A stretch of 64,000 bases of DNA from NORP240 sp942492445 (GTDB taxonomy: Bacteria > Pseudomonadota > Gammaproteobacteria > Pseudomonadales > Pseudohongiellaceae): NCBI GenBank assembly GCA_942492445.1, contig CALOEW010000076.1:1-64000 (forward strand), written 5' to 3'. This document shows positions 17,149-26,394 of the stretch, in pieces. A program made the position numbers and the translations under genes. Within the stretch, counting starts at the first letter, position 1. Each line of letters opens with the position of its first letter. The notes beneath the pieces were generated by a model, which did not search any database, was not told the DNA's origin, and saw nothing but the letters and a program-made list of their open reading frames with translations.

Positions 17149-17733
17149 CTACCGTATCTCCAGGCTGTTAATGACCTGTTCGACTCCGTCAATCCCCTCG
17201 GTGACCTGGCCCGCAAGTTCACGCTCTTGTGTCGTATCCACGAAGCCCCCCAGAATCACCACTCCGCGATTCACCTCAACCTCAATGTTGATCGCGCTGA
17301 CAGCTGAATTTCTTGCCAGCGCGCTGGTGATTCTGGTGACAAGTACAGTGTCATCAATATACTCACCGACCCGGCGGGCATCGGACACGATCTGAAGCGC
17401 ATTGGAAACACTCACTACACCCACTGTAGTACCAGCGATTTCCAGCGCACGGTCAACTTCTGCCTGGGAATCGGTAAAACCGATCAACTGCACACGCCCT
17501 CGATAGGATTCAACTTCAATATCGAGGCCGTCTGTAGCGTCATCGGCAAGCAAAGCGGCTTTAAGCCGGCTGGCGACAGACGCATCGTCGACCAGTTCAC
17601 CGGTAGAGCGGTTAATTCCATCGCCCGCGCACCCTGTCAAAACCAGGATCGCAATGCAAAAAACGCAACGTTTATGAAAGGTGGACAGGGAAGTCAACAG
17701 CCGACTGGTTGAAAAATCATATGAAAGTTTCAT
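17149..17733 (-). CDS. Lipoprotein with two BON domains (OsmY-like)
   Basis: 194 aa from the ATG at 17733; the open frame extends further upstream but without homology. The signal peptide ends in lipobox LVLTGC. Two BON modules follow: DDASVASRLKAALLADD with VESYRGRVQLIGFTDSQAE, and DDTVLVTRITSALARN with VEVNRGVVILGGFVDTTQER. BON domains bind phospholipid or other surfaces and occur in periplasmic proteins such as OsmY and DolP. Probably an outer-membrane lipoprotein involved in envelope integrity; exact role unknown. Confidence 0.88.
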   Translation of the reverse strand: MKLSYDFSTSRLLTSLSTFHKRCVFCIAILVLTGCAGDGINRSTGELVDDASVASRLKAALLADDATDGLDIEVESYRGRVQLIGFTDSQAEVDRALEIAGTTVGVVSVSNALQIVSDARRVGEYIDDTVLVTRITSALARNSAVSAINIEVEVNRGVVILGGFVDTTQERELAGQVTEGIDGVEQVINSLEIR

Positions 17734-17848
17734 TTTAAAGTTCCTGGCCTGTGCCATCGAATTCCAGCAAAGCGTGCTGACAGGGTTTAGTGTTTGAAGC
17801 CTGCATTGTCCCATGAAACCCAGTGGCATGTACAAACAAGTGAGTGAG

Positions 17849-19954
17849 CTAATCGAACGGGTTGTCTGCAGTGGCTTCCCGAAGATAGCGCTCCGCATCC
17901 GCTGGCAGTAACAGCCTGTCGCGCACCAGTGCCGCTGCAGCCGCCTCAAGGGTATTCAGGTAACCCGCTGAATCGCCATAGCGTTCCTCAAGCGAAGGGC
18001 GGGGGTCGCCCGTTGCAAGGCGATCCTGCCGTGTCGCAGCGAAAGGCAGATAGGAGCCGCTGAGGCCGCAGGAATGGCCTTCTCGGAAACCGGGGCCCTG
18101 CATGTTCCAGCCTGTCAATGTCGCCACGGGAACTGCCGTTTCGAGTTGCCTTATGCCGGCAACGTTGATGCCGTCGGTATCCGGGCGGGGAACCATGATT
18201 CGGTAGGGGGCGACGGGTCGGGGCGGTAACTGACTCAGCTTACCGCCGCGCGAGCCAAATCCTGGCCCGAAATCCAGCAAGTCCAGGGTATTCAACACTG
18301 GTGGGAAAAAGACGCCTGGAATTCTGGGAAAGAGCCTTCGTGCTTCATCCGGAGTGACCAAAGTGCCGTCACGAACATCAGGTACCCGACTCGCTGGCGG
18401 TTCGATGCCGAGGTCAGCCCATCGGTCCATTGCCACCAGCAATGCTCTGGCGGTCAAGTGATGCGGTGTCGGGTTGGTCGGATGCAGGCAGTTGCCGGAG
18501 GGGCCGGGCAGTGTGGCGTGCCATTGACCACCGTGCTGCATGCCGGACAGTAGATAAATACGAACCGTATCCGGTATTGGAACAGGGCGCCCGACTCCGT
18601 CCGCAAGACTCAAGGAGGCACGTAGTTGATGATATTCGGTTTCGGTATGAGTATCGATTATCAACGGATCAGTACGGGGGCGTTTTAACAGCCCATCACG
18701 TATTCCCGATACCGGGTCAGTTGTCACAGCATAGGTATGCGGGGGGTAGCTGGTCTGAAGAAAGTCATGCTGTTCAGACTCGGTGGAAAAAATATTGGGA
18801 TTTGCAAACTCCACATTGATAAAAACCCTGTCAGTTCCAGCGATATTGATGTTGATGGCATCGAATACCCTGCGGTGCTTTTCATCTTCATTGAACCCGA
18901 GATAGATTTGATCTCGCAGGTACCCTCCGGTCTGAGAAGTACCGGTGGCATAGGCACGGCGAATTCTGAGTTCACCCGACCTGCCCGCCAAAGGGTTTGG
19001 TGAACCCGCATCGTCCATTGCCTCGAACCGAAGAAACGAAGCGAGGTCACGAGTCGTCACGTGCCCCAGGCCCATTACGACAGGGTCCTTGGCAGGGTAG
19101 GTCAGTTCATAGATACGGTTGGGCTGAAAGCCGCCGAACAGGCAGATATCCCGTGTTGTCCGGGTCAGGCTGCGTCCACCTTCACAGGTCCCGAAAGCCC
19201 AGTCTCCGGGTGCGATCAGGAGTCGTTCTCCGTCGGGAGTATCGCGCACTGTGAGTGTTGATTGAGTTGGATCTGTCTGTGCCGTTTCGTAGGAGCGGAA
19301 AAAGGCGCTGCCGTTAAGCGGTAAACTGAAGGTCCCTTCCCGGGGTATAACACCGGAATACTCGACTCTGACCCGGGATACAATGGCGCTGCCGTCGGCC
19401 TGGTAGGCGACGGGAAACTGCGGCGCCAGTATTCCCGGGCGTGGCACCAGATCACCCTGCCAGCCTGCATCGACAACGGTATAGCCCTGCTGCAGGAGAA
19501 ACCCATCGCCAAAGGCTTCCGCCGTGCCCATGTCGCGGCTGGCGCCAGGCTCGACCAGATTGAAGCGGCCCATCTCGATGCTGTTTCCGCGGTTATTGAT
19601 GCCATAGAGAATTTTGCTGTTACCACGATCCATGTCGACCGGTTTCAGAATGTAGAATGGCGTGCTCAGCTCGACCATCCCCCGGGCATTTACCGGAGCG
19701 CGATCCAGATTAACGATGAGGGCGTTGAGGGGGTCGCGTGGATCAACCTCGATATAGGCGGTTCCCTGGAGGCGTTCGTAGGGGCCAACCTCGCCGAACT
19801 CCGAGCCACCAGCAACGATCTGACGCTGTTCGACTTCGAGGCGGACCACCTTTGCCACGGACAGGTCTGCCGACAGCGCCAGCCAACAGGCCAGGAATGT
19901 CAGGCAGGCGGCAGTAACGGTTTTACGAGGGATCAGATTATTGGCGACGCTCAT
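17849..19954 (-). CDS. Exported alpha/beta-hydrolase-domain protein (~700 aa type)
   Basis: 701 aa with a signal peptide (KTVTAACLTFLACWLALSAD). Matches from memory the family annotated as 'alpha/beta hydrolase domain-containing protein': an N-terminal beta-rich half with GPYERLQGTAYIEVDPRDPL and ILYGINNRGN, and a C-terminal half with RAYATGTSQTGGYLRD. The G-T-S-Q-T-G-G segment resembles a nucleophile elbow. Later conserved stretches are YLLSGMQHGG and NPTPHHLTARALLVAMDRWA. The substrate is unknown; relatives are found near degradation genes. No operon partner is visible: the next gene on this strand starts 115 bp away. Confidence 0.85.
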   Translation of the reverse strand: MSVANNLIPRKTVTAACLTFLACWLALSADLSVAKVVRLEVEQRQIVAGGSEFGEVGPYERLQGTAYIEVDPRDPLNALIVNLDRAPVNARGMVELSTPFYILKPVDMDRGNSKILYGINNRGNSIEMGRFNLVEPGASRDMGTAEAFGDGFLLQQGYTVVDAGWQGDLVPRPGILAPQFPVAYQADGSAIVSRVRVEYSGVIPREGTFSLPLNGSAFFRSYETAQTDPTQSTLTVRDTPDGERLLIAPGDWAFGTCEGGRSLTRTTRDICLFGGFQPNRIYELTYPAKDPVVMGLGHVTTRDLASFLRFEAMDDAGSPNPLAGRSGELRIRRAYATGTSQTGGYLRDQIYLGFNEDEKHRRVFDAININIAGTDRVFINVEFANPNIFSTESEQHDFLQTSYPPHTYAVTTDPVSGIRDGLLKRPRTDPLIIDTHTETEYHQLRASLSLADGVGRPVPIPDTVRIYLLSGMQHGGQWHATLPGPSGNCLHPTNPTPHHLTARALLVAMDRWADLGIEPPASRVPDVRDGTLVTPDEARRLFPRIPGVFFPPVLNTLDLLDFGPGFGSRGGKLSQLPPRPVAPYRIMVPRPDTDGINVAGIRQLETAVPVATLTGWNMQGPGFREGHSCGLSGSYLPFAATRQDRLATGDPRPSLEERYGDSAGYLNTLEAAAAALVRDRLLLPADAERYLREATADNPFD

Positions 19955-20413
19955 TTCGGATTCTTTCCTTTTTTATTTTGACTATTCAAGATTCCAGCTC
20001 GATTGCATGAAGGGGCGTAAACTCCAGGAGCCAGGCTGGCTGCTACCATAGCGCTGTTGTGCACTGTTGGAAATACGCGCTGCCGGTTCAAGTCTCTTTA
20101 TAGAATAAAGCGGTGCCTTAAGAAACCTTTGATTGAATCGCCAAGGCTCTGCTCTTGTGCCGGGATTACTGTGGAAGCGCATCGGCACCAGGTTACGTCG
20201 GCCCGCAAGCCAAGTATTGAAGCGGGCTTGTCTGCAAGTGCCTTCGGGCGTGCCGGAATCGGGGTCGGAGTCCTGTTGTGATCGTGTACCAGCCTCATCG
20301 GAATCGGTGAATGGCCAGTGGTAAACTCCCGGGGAAGTGGACAAGCAGGGTTTAACCGGGATACTTTTAGACCGCCTGCATCAACCACATACCTTCGTGT
20401 TGGGGAACTAAGT
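19955..20413. other. Divergent intergenic region with a degenerate IS5-type terminus
   Basis: About 460 bp between the leftward hydrolase and the rightward GST genes, so it should hold promoters for both. At 20118-20135 it has TTAAGAAACCTTTGATTGA, three changes from the IS5-type end. No gene is supported. Confidence 0.45.
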
Positions 20414-21229
20414 GTGAAAAAAACTCCGGTGAGACTGTTGTTCGGCCTGGGGCTGCTCGGCCTGGGGCTGGCTGTAAACGGGATTTCTCCAGCTGAGGCC
20501 GCGTCCACCGAAAGAGACTCTCTGACAGCTGATGACCTGATTATCTATCATGTGGAAGGGCGGCGCTCGCGCCGGGTGGCATGGTTGTGCGAGGAGCTGG
20601 GACTTCCCTACACCCTGGTGTTCAAGCGGGGGGATGTACCCGGCTCGTTCGCCACATTGAGAGAGGTCAACCCGGCGATGCCGGTAGCACCTTCCGTTCT
20701 GTACAGAGGCCGCATGCTGGTTGAGTCGGGAGCCATTCTTGACTATCTGCTGAGCCGCTACGGGGAGGGGCAGCTGGAACCCGATGTCAATTCAGTGGAT
20801 TACCTGTACCACCAGCAATGGCTTCATTTTTCCGAGGGCAGTGCGTTTCCGGTATTGTTTTCTGAAGGGCGGGGAGGCCGCTATGCAGCGATCGGGCCGG
20901 CACGGACTCTCGCCAGCTCGGAGCCCAGCGATGATTCCAGTCTGCGAACCGAACAGACCATGGAGTTCATCGAGGACTACATCGGCAGGTACCCCTATTT
21001 TGGCGGCGGGACGTTTTCCATTGCCGACATCATGATGCACTACATCATCTTCCTGGCGCCGCGGCCGGAGTATTTTGCATTGGATATGTCAAAATACCCC
21101 AACTTCAATGCCTGGCAGGAGCGGGTCGAATCCCGTCCGGCATTTATCGCTGCGCGACTGCGCGCACTCCCGGACAATGAAGTGCCGGGGCTTGCTCCCA
21201 TGAATTCCCCCTCCACAGAAACCCCTTGA
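20414..21229 (+). CDS. Exported glutathione S-transferase-fold protein (copy 1)
   Basis: 271 aa from the GTG at 20414, chosen because it begins a good signal peptide (VKKTPVRLLFGLGLLGLGLA ...PAEA). The mature part has a thioredoxin-like N-terminal GST domain (LIIYHVEGRRSRRVAWLCEE, LREVNPAMPVAPSV, MLVESGAILDYLLSRYGEG) and an all-helical C-terminal domain (YPYFGGGTFSIADIMMHY). Cytosolic GSTs lack signal peptides, so a periplasmic GST fold is unusual; glutathione is available there only if exported. The next gene is a tandem paralogue starting 13 bp later. Confidence 0.88.
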   Translation: MKKTPVRLLFGLGLLGLGLAVNGISPAEAASTERDSLTADDLIIYHVEGRRSRRVAWLCEELGLPYTLVFKRGDVPGSFATLREVNPAMPVAPSVLYRGRMLVESGAILDYLLSRYGEGQLEPDVNSVDYLYHQQWLHFSEGSAFPVLFSEGRGGRYAAIGPARTLASSEPSDDSSLRTEQTMEFIEDYIGRYPYFGGGTFSIADIMMHYIIFLAPRPEYFALDMSKYPNFNAWQERVESRPAFIAARLRALPDNEVPGLAPMNSPSTETP

Positions 21230-21242
21230 TCGAGGAATGATT

Positions 21243-22052
21243 GTGCGACAGATCAGTCACGGTATCCCTGGCAGTGCATTGAAAATCGTGCTGGCGACCC
21301 TCATGGCCTTGCAGTGGCTCGTTTCGGTTGATGCGCTGGCCCAGGATGAGCCTGACCTGCGGATCTATACCGTGGAAGGGACGCGGGGCTATCGAATTAT
21401 CTGGCTGGCGGAGGAACTCGGCATTCCCTACCAGGCCGTGTTCGAGCGCGGTAACAAAGAAGGCTCCTACGATCTGATCAGACAGGTCAATCCCCTCATG
21501 CCACAGTCGCCAACTGTAGTCTACAAGGGCACGATGATGGTGGAGTCGGGCGGCATCATCGCCTATCTGATGTCGCAACACAGCGACGGGCGGTTGCAAC
21601 CAGACCCTGATTCAGAAGAGTATTTTGACTATCTGCTGTGGCTGCATTTCGCTGAAGGCAGCGCCCTGCCGGTGTTATTCGGTGAGGCTCGTGGCGGGCG
21701 CTATGCGGGCATCCAGGCCAATGCCGACCGGGCATTCGTCCCCAATGCGCCGGTGGTTGGCCTGGTGGGCACGCAGCGTGCAATGGCTTTTATCGAAGCT
21801 CACCTGGAAAAGTACCCCTATTTCGGCGGTTCCGAGTTCTCGGCTGCCGATATCATGATGCATTTTGTTGCAGAGTTGGCGCCGGACCCCAATTATTTTG
21901 CGCTGGATCTTTCCAGCTACCCGAATTTTGCCGCCTGGGAAAAAAGAGTGGAACAACGGCCGGCCTATCAACGGGCCATGGCCGTCGCCCTGCCTGATAA
22001 CCAGGAGTGCCCGCGCCTCCCCGGTTGTGCGCCAGTCACCGCTGGCAATTAA
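21243..22052 (+). CDS. Exported glutathione S-transferase-fold protein (copy 2)
   Basis: About 270 aa. Clearly paralogous to the preceding gene: LRIYTVEGTRGYRIIWLAEE, RQVNPLMPQSPTVVYKG, MMVESGGIIAYLMSQHSDG, YPYFGGSEFSAADIMMHF. A signal peptide (ALKIVLATLMALQWLVSVDA) directs export. The GTG at 21243 has GAGGA at a normal distance, whereas the ATG at 21237 is almost on top of it. The tandem arrangement and short gap indicate an operon, ended by the hairpin at 22298. Substrate and thiol partner unknown. Confidence 0.88.
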   Translation: MRQISHGIPGSALKIVLATLMALQWLVSVDALAQDEPDLRIYTVEGTRGYRIIWLAEELGIPYQAVFERGNKEGSYDLIRQVNPLMPQSPTVVYKGTMMVESGGIIAYLMSQHSDGRLQPDPDSEEYFDYLLWLHFAEGSALPVLFGEARGGRYAGIQANADRAFVPNAPVVGLVGTQRAMAFIEAHLEKYPYFGGSEFSAADIMMHFVAELAPDPNYFALDLSSYPNFAAWEKRVEQRPAYQRAMAVALPDNQECPRLPGCAPVTAGN

Positions 22053-22297
22053 CCCAGTCTTTCATCTTGGCACCAGAGCCCGCCGCATTAACTGCCGAGA
22101 CTGCTGGGGACTTGTTCAGTGGTTATTGTGGTTGATCACCACAGCCAGGGAAGGAAACCGATGCCTCTCCAATGCCACAATTGATCGCTGGGGCGCCCGG
22201 TTCAGGCAATACCATTGCTCGATTTTTAAGGTTTACTAAGCTTTCAATCAACAACAGGTTGATTGAATTTCCTCCTTGGAGCTCGACTTCAATGATT

Positions 22298-22323
22298 AGC
22301 CCCCGTTACCGGGGGCTTTTTTT
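22298..22323 (+). terminator. Rho-independent terminator after GST pair
   Basis: AGCCCCCG TTAC CGGGGGCT stem-loop followed by a run of T on the plus strand. It ends rightward transcription from the GST genes before the convergent prc. Confidence 0.9.
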
Positions 22324-22354
22324 GGAATGCAGTGGAGGCGCTTTCGGAGGCTCC

Positions 22355-24628
22355 CTAGTTCAGGCTGGCGCGGGAGCCGGAGTTCTGCGCGGCGATGACA
22401 CCCCCGTCAGAGAGCCGCATCAGGTCGACCAGGATGTAGCCGCTTTCAAGCAGCAATGGATCGGTTTCCTCCTCAACTTCGTCAACTTCGGCATCGACAG
22501 CGGGCTCAGCCGGCTGTCCGGAATCGGCGTCCAGCTGGGCCACATCAGCGGTATTTTCATCCTCTGCGGCACCGGCCAGGTCCCCGGCTTCGTCGTTTTC
22601 ATCCACCCACTCGCGCAGGGGCAGACCCTTGAGGAAGCGGCGCATGTTTTCCGCATCGAATTCCTCGCGGCGGGTATCTTCGCGCTCAGCCTTGACGACA
22701 GCCTCGTTGAGAGACAGGGTGGTGCGATCCCTGTATTTGAGAGACCGCTCAATCTGGTCTTCCAGGTAGATGAAGTCCGGCGAGGTCTGCGCCCGCTCGT
22801 CGTGCAGACGCGTCAGCTCGGGCAGAAATTCCTGAATCGGGTAATAGGCGGAATATTCCACCGGCCTTACGGTATCCCAAGGGAGGGCACCGTCAAGGCT
22901 GCTTTCCCCCAGGTCTTCGTAGGTCTGCAGGACGTCCGGGAACTCGATATCCGGCACCACGCCGCGGTGTTGGGTACTTTCCCCGGAAATGCGGTAGAAC
23001 TTGGAGCGGGTCAGTTTGACCTGGCCGTAGTTCATGGGAATGATTTCCTGCACCGTGCCTTTACCAAAGGTCTGGCCACCCAGCACGACACCGCGCTGGT
23101 AATCCTGGATCGCGCCGGCAAAAATCTCGGAAGCGGAGGCGCTGGTCCGGTTGACAAGGACGGCCAGGGGGCCGTCATAGACAACTTCCGGGTCGTTGTC
23201 GCCGAAGGCTCTGGTAAAGCCGGCACGAATCCCGGTGTAGCGTATCTGCACGGTGGCACCGGTGTCGATGAAAAGCCCCACCAGCTGGTTCACCTCGCTG
23301 AGTGAGCCACCACCATTGTTACGCAGGTCGACCACCACGCCGTCTACGCCTTCCAGCTTGAGTTCCTCCAACAGGTTGCGTACGTCGCGGGTGGAGCTCT
23401 TATAGTCGGTCTCGCCACGGGCCGCCGCCTCGAAATCAAAATAAAAGGTGGGCAGATGAATGACACCGATGCGGTAGTCATGGCCGCTGTAGCTCAGCTC
23501 GATGACCTCTTTGCGGGCAGACTGGTCTTCCAGCTTCACCGTATCGCGGGTAATGCGGACCACACGCGCGCTGCTTTCGCTCACGGCGTCGGCAGGTATC
23601 ACACTGAGGCGAACCACGGTGCCTTTCTCGCCACGAATCTGGTCCACCACGTCATCAAGACGCATACCGACAACGTCCTTGATCTCGCCGTCCGGGCCCT
23701 GGCCGATGCCTATTATCTTTTCACCTGCCTGCAGATTGCCACCCCGTTCAGCAGGGCCGCCTTTGATCAACTCCACCACCTTGGTGTATTGCTCCTCGGT
23801 GGTCAGTTGCGCGCCGATTCCCTGCAACGACAGCGACAGCCCCATGTTGAAATTTTCCGAGTCCCGCGGCGAGTAGTAGGCAGTGTGTGGATCGACAGTG
23901 CGCGCCACCGTTGCCAGGTAGGTCTGAAACACGTCACGTTCGTTGGTTTTCAGCACCTGATCCAGCTGGTTCCGATACCGTTTGCTGAGTTTCTCGCGAA
24001 TCTCTGCATTAGTGTCGCCGGTCAATTTCAGGCTCAGCACGCTGTTCTTCATGCGCTTGCGCCATAACTCGTCCAGCTCTTCCCTGGTAGTGGGGAAGGC
24101 GGCATCCTCACGATCGATGACGATCTCCTCGTCGATGGTGAAATCCATGGACGGGATGTCGTTCTCTATCGTATTGATAGCGAAGATGAGGCGGTCCAGA
24201 AGCCGCTGCAGGTATACGTTGTATATGTCGAAGCCGGGCTCGACACTGCCATTCTTCAGACTGTCGTCGAGGTTGTAGCGGTACCTCTCGAAACTGTCGA
24301 TATCCTCCTGCAGGAAATAAAGACGTGAGCTGTCCAGTATATCGACGTAGTTTTTCAGCAGTTCGGAGGAAAACTCGTCATCCACGTCTACCTTCGAGTA
24401 GTGCTTTTCCTCCAGCTCGTTAATCAGGTCGGTCGCCGTCTGGCCGTAGATAAGCTGACTCCGTGTCGGCTTATACAGGGACTCGAGGTCCAGAACCGGC
24501 TCCAGTTCCACCGGTTCCTGAGCCATCGCCAGCGGGCCGGTTGCCAGCAGCAATGCACCCAGCCAGAATTTGACCCGGTTTCGGAAAGACAGTCGTACTT
24601 GCGAGTGGGCAGTGGTAATTTCGATCAT
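22355..24628 (-). CDS. prc: Carboxy-terminal processing protease Prc (Tsp)
   Basis: 757 aa from the ATG at 24628 (MIEITTAHSQ); family length is ~680-720. Periplasmic S41 protease that degrades substrates by their C-termini and affects envelope and cell-wall hydrolase turnover. After the signal peptide (WLGALLLATGPLAMA) comes an N-terminal helical domain (~60-240), a PDZ domain (GIGAQLTTEEQYTKVVELIK), and the peptidase with VVDLRNNGGGSL, catalytic Ser in RTSASASEIFAGAIQD and Lys in GGQTFGKGTVQ. The C-terminus has an unusual acidic tail (DEAGDLAGAAEDENTADVAQ ... VDEVEEETD) before a short conserved end. The stop TAG is part of CTAG next to a degenerate IS5-like terminus (22338-22358). Confidence 0.95.
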   Translation of the reverse strand: MIEITTAHSQVRLSFRNRVKFWLGALLLATGPLAMAQEPVELEPVLDLESLYKPTRSQLIYGQTATDLINELEEKHYSKVDVDDEFSSELLKNYVDILDSSRLYFLQEDIDSFERYRYNLDDSLKNGSVEPGFDIYNVYLQRLLDRLIFAINTIENDIPSMDFTIDEEIVIDREDAAFPTTREELDELWRKRMKNSVLSLKLTGDTNAEIREKLSKRYRNQLDQVLKTNERDVFQTYLATVARTVDPHTAYYSPRDSENFNMGLSLSLQGIGAQLTTEEQYTKVVELIKGGPAERGGNLQAGEKIIGIGQGPDGEIKDVVGMRLDDVVDQIRGEKGTVVRLSVIPADAVSESSARVVRITRDTVKLEDQSARKEVIELSYSGHDYRIGVIHLPTFYFDFEAAARGETDYKSSTRDVRNLLEELKLEGVDGVVVDLRNNGGGSLSEVNQLVGLFIDTGATVQIRYTGIRAGFTRAFGDNDPEVVYDGPLAVLVNRTSASASEIFAGAIQDYQRGVVLGGQTFGKGTVQEIIPMNYGQVKLTRSKFYRISGESTQHRGVVPDIEFPDVLQTYEDLGESSLDGALPWDTVRPVEYSAYYPIQEFLPELTRLHDERAQTSPDFIYLEDQIERSLKYRDRTTLSLNEAVVKAEREDTRREEFDAENMRRFLKGLPLREWVDENDEAGDLAGAAEDENTADVAQLDADSGQPAEPAVDAEVDEVEEETDPLLLESGYILVDLMRLSDGGVIAAQNSGSRASLN

Positions 24629-24901
24629 AACGTTTTCCAGTGCTTCAACTTTTACATGCCAGCGAACCATTCCTGAAGGTCTCCAGATCAGGCGGAACCC
24701 CAAAAAACTCTATTCACGCCATTATTGGAACGCCGAATGGGCTTTTTCAGTTCAATGAAGTTATACAACAGTGTAGCCTCAGTAATCTACAGTCTTGATC
24801 GGCCAAATTGCGGTTCCAGACGAAAATTCCCCATGAATCCACTCCAACTGCCGGCAAGCCTCGTCGGATTCGCGTATTTTACATGTCTTTTCCATGCCAA
24901 A

Positions 24902-26110
24902 TCAGGGTTTTATCACCTTGTTGCGGGCCGAAGCATGACGTTCGGCGCGTTCCACGTCGATGTAGCGGTCGGTGATGGCGCTGGAACCATGCCCCGCATC
25001 GTCCCGCACATGCTCCCGCGGGCGGTGCTTGACGTCTTCGGAAATACCGGTATGCCGCAGCCAGTGAACGGTGGCCGCCGCCAGCCGCTCCGCCTCCTCC
25101 ACAAACCCTTCCGCCCGCATCCGGGCGGCCGCCGCGTCAAAACACTTCTGCACGATGCCGCGGATCTGCCGGGTGCTGGTGATTCCGCCAACGCCTCTGG
25201 CCCTGTGCACAAGTGGCGTTGACTCACCGGGAACAGGTAGAGCGGTAAGGCCCCGGGACAGGCGGTAACGCTTCAACGCTTCCATCATCGCGTCGCTGAC
25301 TGAGATCTCCCGTTCCTTATTGCCCTTGCCGACCGTGACAAACCACCAGTTTCCCTCCTGGTCGGGCTGGAAATGACCCATCTGCGGTGACCAGCGGCTG
25401 GTTTCCACCAGCTCCGATATCCGCAGGTACATGGCGAACAGGGCGTTCATGATAAACAGGGTTCGTTCGTGGACCTGGGGGTCTTCAACGGCCATCTGTT
25501 CCGCCGTGTCGATCAGGTAGCTCCATTGCAGGGGGGACAGCCGGCGAATCTTTGTCTGAGCCTGGCGCTTGCGAATGAATTTACTTTTCTGACGTATTTG
25601 GGTAACCGGGTTGGATGCCAGGTAATTCTCTTGAATCAAGAAGTTGAAGAAACTGCTTAAGATACTGAATAAGGACTGTATCGCGGATTGGGAGAGTACA
25701 TACTGGGGAGAACTGGTGACATAGGGACGCCAGTCGGGGTTGGGCCTGCGCTCCCCGCCACGGTTCAGGAAACGGGCCACGTTCTTGCTGCCCACCCAGG
25801 ATCCCGGGGGTTGTCGGGAAAACTCGACATAACGTTCGATATCGTCTCTGGTGAGCTGTTTTATTGTCTTTTTTGCCACCAGCCAGAGCCACTGGAGGAA
25901 ATGTTCGATCTCCCGTCGGTAAGTGGAGAAAGTGTCCGGACTGCCGCGATAGCTGTAGATAAATTCGCTCGCCAGCTGATAATCCGCTGCGGCCTCCTCG
26001 GGAAGCGACACCGAAAGCACTGCAGCGAGGTCGCCAACCGGATGCTTGAACGGGTTCGGCATCGCCTCCAACGTGTCAAACAGGGGATAGGGGGACTTAG
26101 TTGCTGACAT
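24902..26110 (-). CDS. Tyrosine-type site-specific recombinase
   Basis: 402 aa. N-terminal SAM-like core-binding domain ~45-170 (TFSTYRREIEHFLQWLWLVA, KQLTRDDIERYVEFSRQPPG) and C-terminal catalytic domain ~200-390. Catalytic residues: Arg in MYLRISELVE, Lys in VGKGNKERE, His-x-x-Arg in HWLRHTGI, His in DAGHGSSAI and Tyr in TDRYIDV. It resembles a class of solitary recombinases seen in marine gammaproteobacteria rather than XerC/D. No phage genes adjoin and no att repeat was found. It could be the remnant of an integrated element or a domesticated recombinase. Confidence 0.9.
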   Translation of the reverse strand: MSATKSPYPLFDTLEAMPNPFKHPVGDLAAVLSVSLPEEAAADYQLASEFIYSYRGSPDTFSTYRREIEHFLQWLWLVAKKTIKQLTRDDIERYVEFSRQPPGSWVGSKNVARFLNRGGERRPNPDWRPYVTSSPQYVLSQSAIQSLFSILSSFFNFLIQENYLASNPVTQIRQKSKFIRKRQAQTKIRRLSPLQWSYLIDTAEQMAVEDPQVHERTLFIMNALFAMYLRISELVETSRWSPQMGHFQPDQEGNWWFVTVGKGNKEREISVSDAMMEALKRYRLSRGLTALPVPGESTPLVHRARGVGGITSTRQIRGIVQKCFDAAAARMRAEGFVEEAERLAAATVHWLRHTGISEDVKHRPREHVRDDAGHGSSAITDRYIDVERAERHASARNKVIKP

Positions 26111-26246
26111 TATAAAACATCGCTAACTCTAAGATTAAAAAAAGATTATCTACTTTATTCCAAGTCAGTATCAGGTGTCGACGCGGGTCGTTGTCCCGCA
26201 GCCGACCCGGTACCAGAAGCCCTACTTTACTTTGGTTATCGGCAGT

Positions 26247-26303
26247 CGTTACACTCACGCTATGTAGCCACCTACATAACGGCAGGATAACGAGCGTGTA
26301 ACG
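26247..26303. promoter_or_regulatory. ModE operator nested in a larger palindrome, upstream of modA
   Basis: 26258-26281 is an inverted repeat, CGCTATGTAG and CTACATAACG around CCAC. It closely fits the known ModE box (CGnTATATA ... TATATAnCG type). An outer pair, CGTTACAC (26247-26254) and GTGTAACG (26296-26303), flanks it symmetrically. It lies about 115 bp before the modA start. Molybdate-bound ModE, encoded at the end of the cluster, should repress modABC here. Confidence 0.85.
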
Positions 26304-26394
26304 GCAGGCCAGGAAGCCCAGCGCCAAACCAGGCAGGCTCAGCCCTGAGGCGGACAGTCCCGGGCCTGTTGAAACCGAATGCAACCTTCACCAG

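Noticed and set aside
22172..23305. 377-aa plus-strand ORF
   Set aside because: Antisense to prc, which has full motif support.
24902..26110. Genomic island bounded by tRNA-Ser (5551) and the recombinase
   Set aside because: No repeat of the tRNA 3' end was found near the recombinase, and core genes (prc) lie between; not supported.
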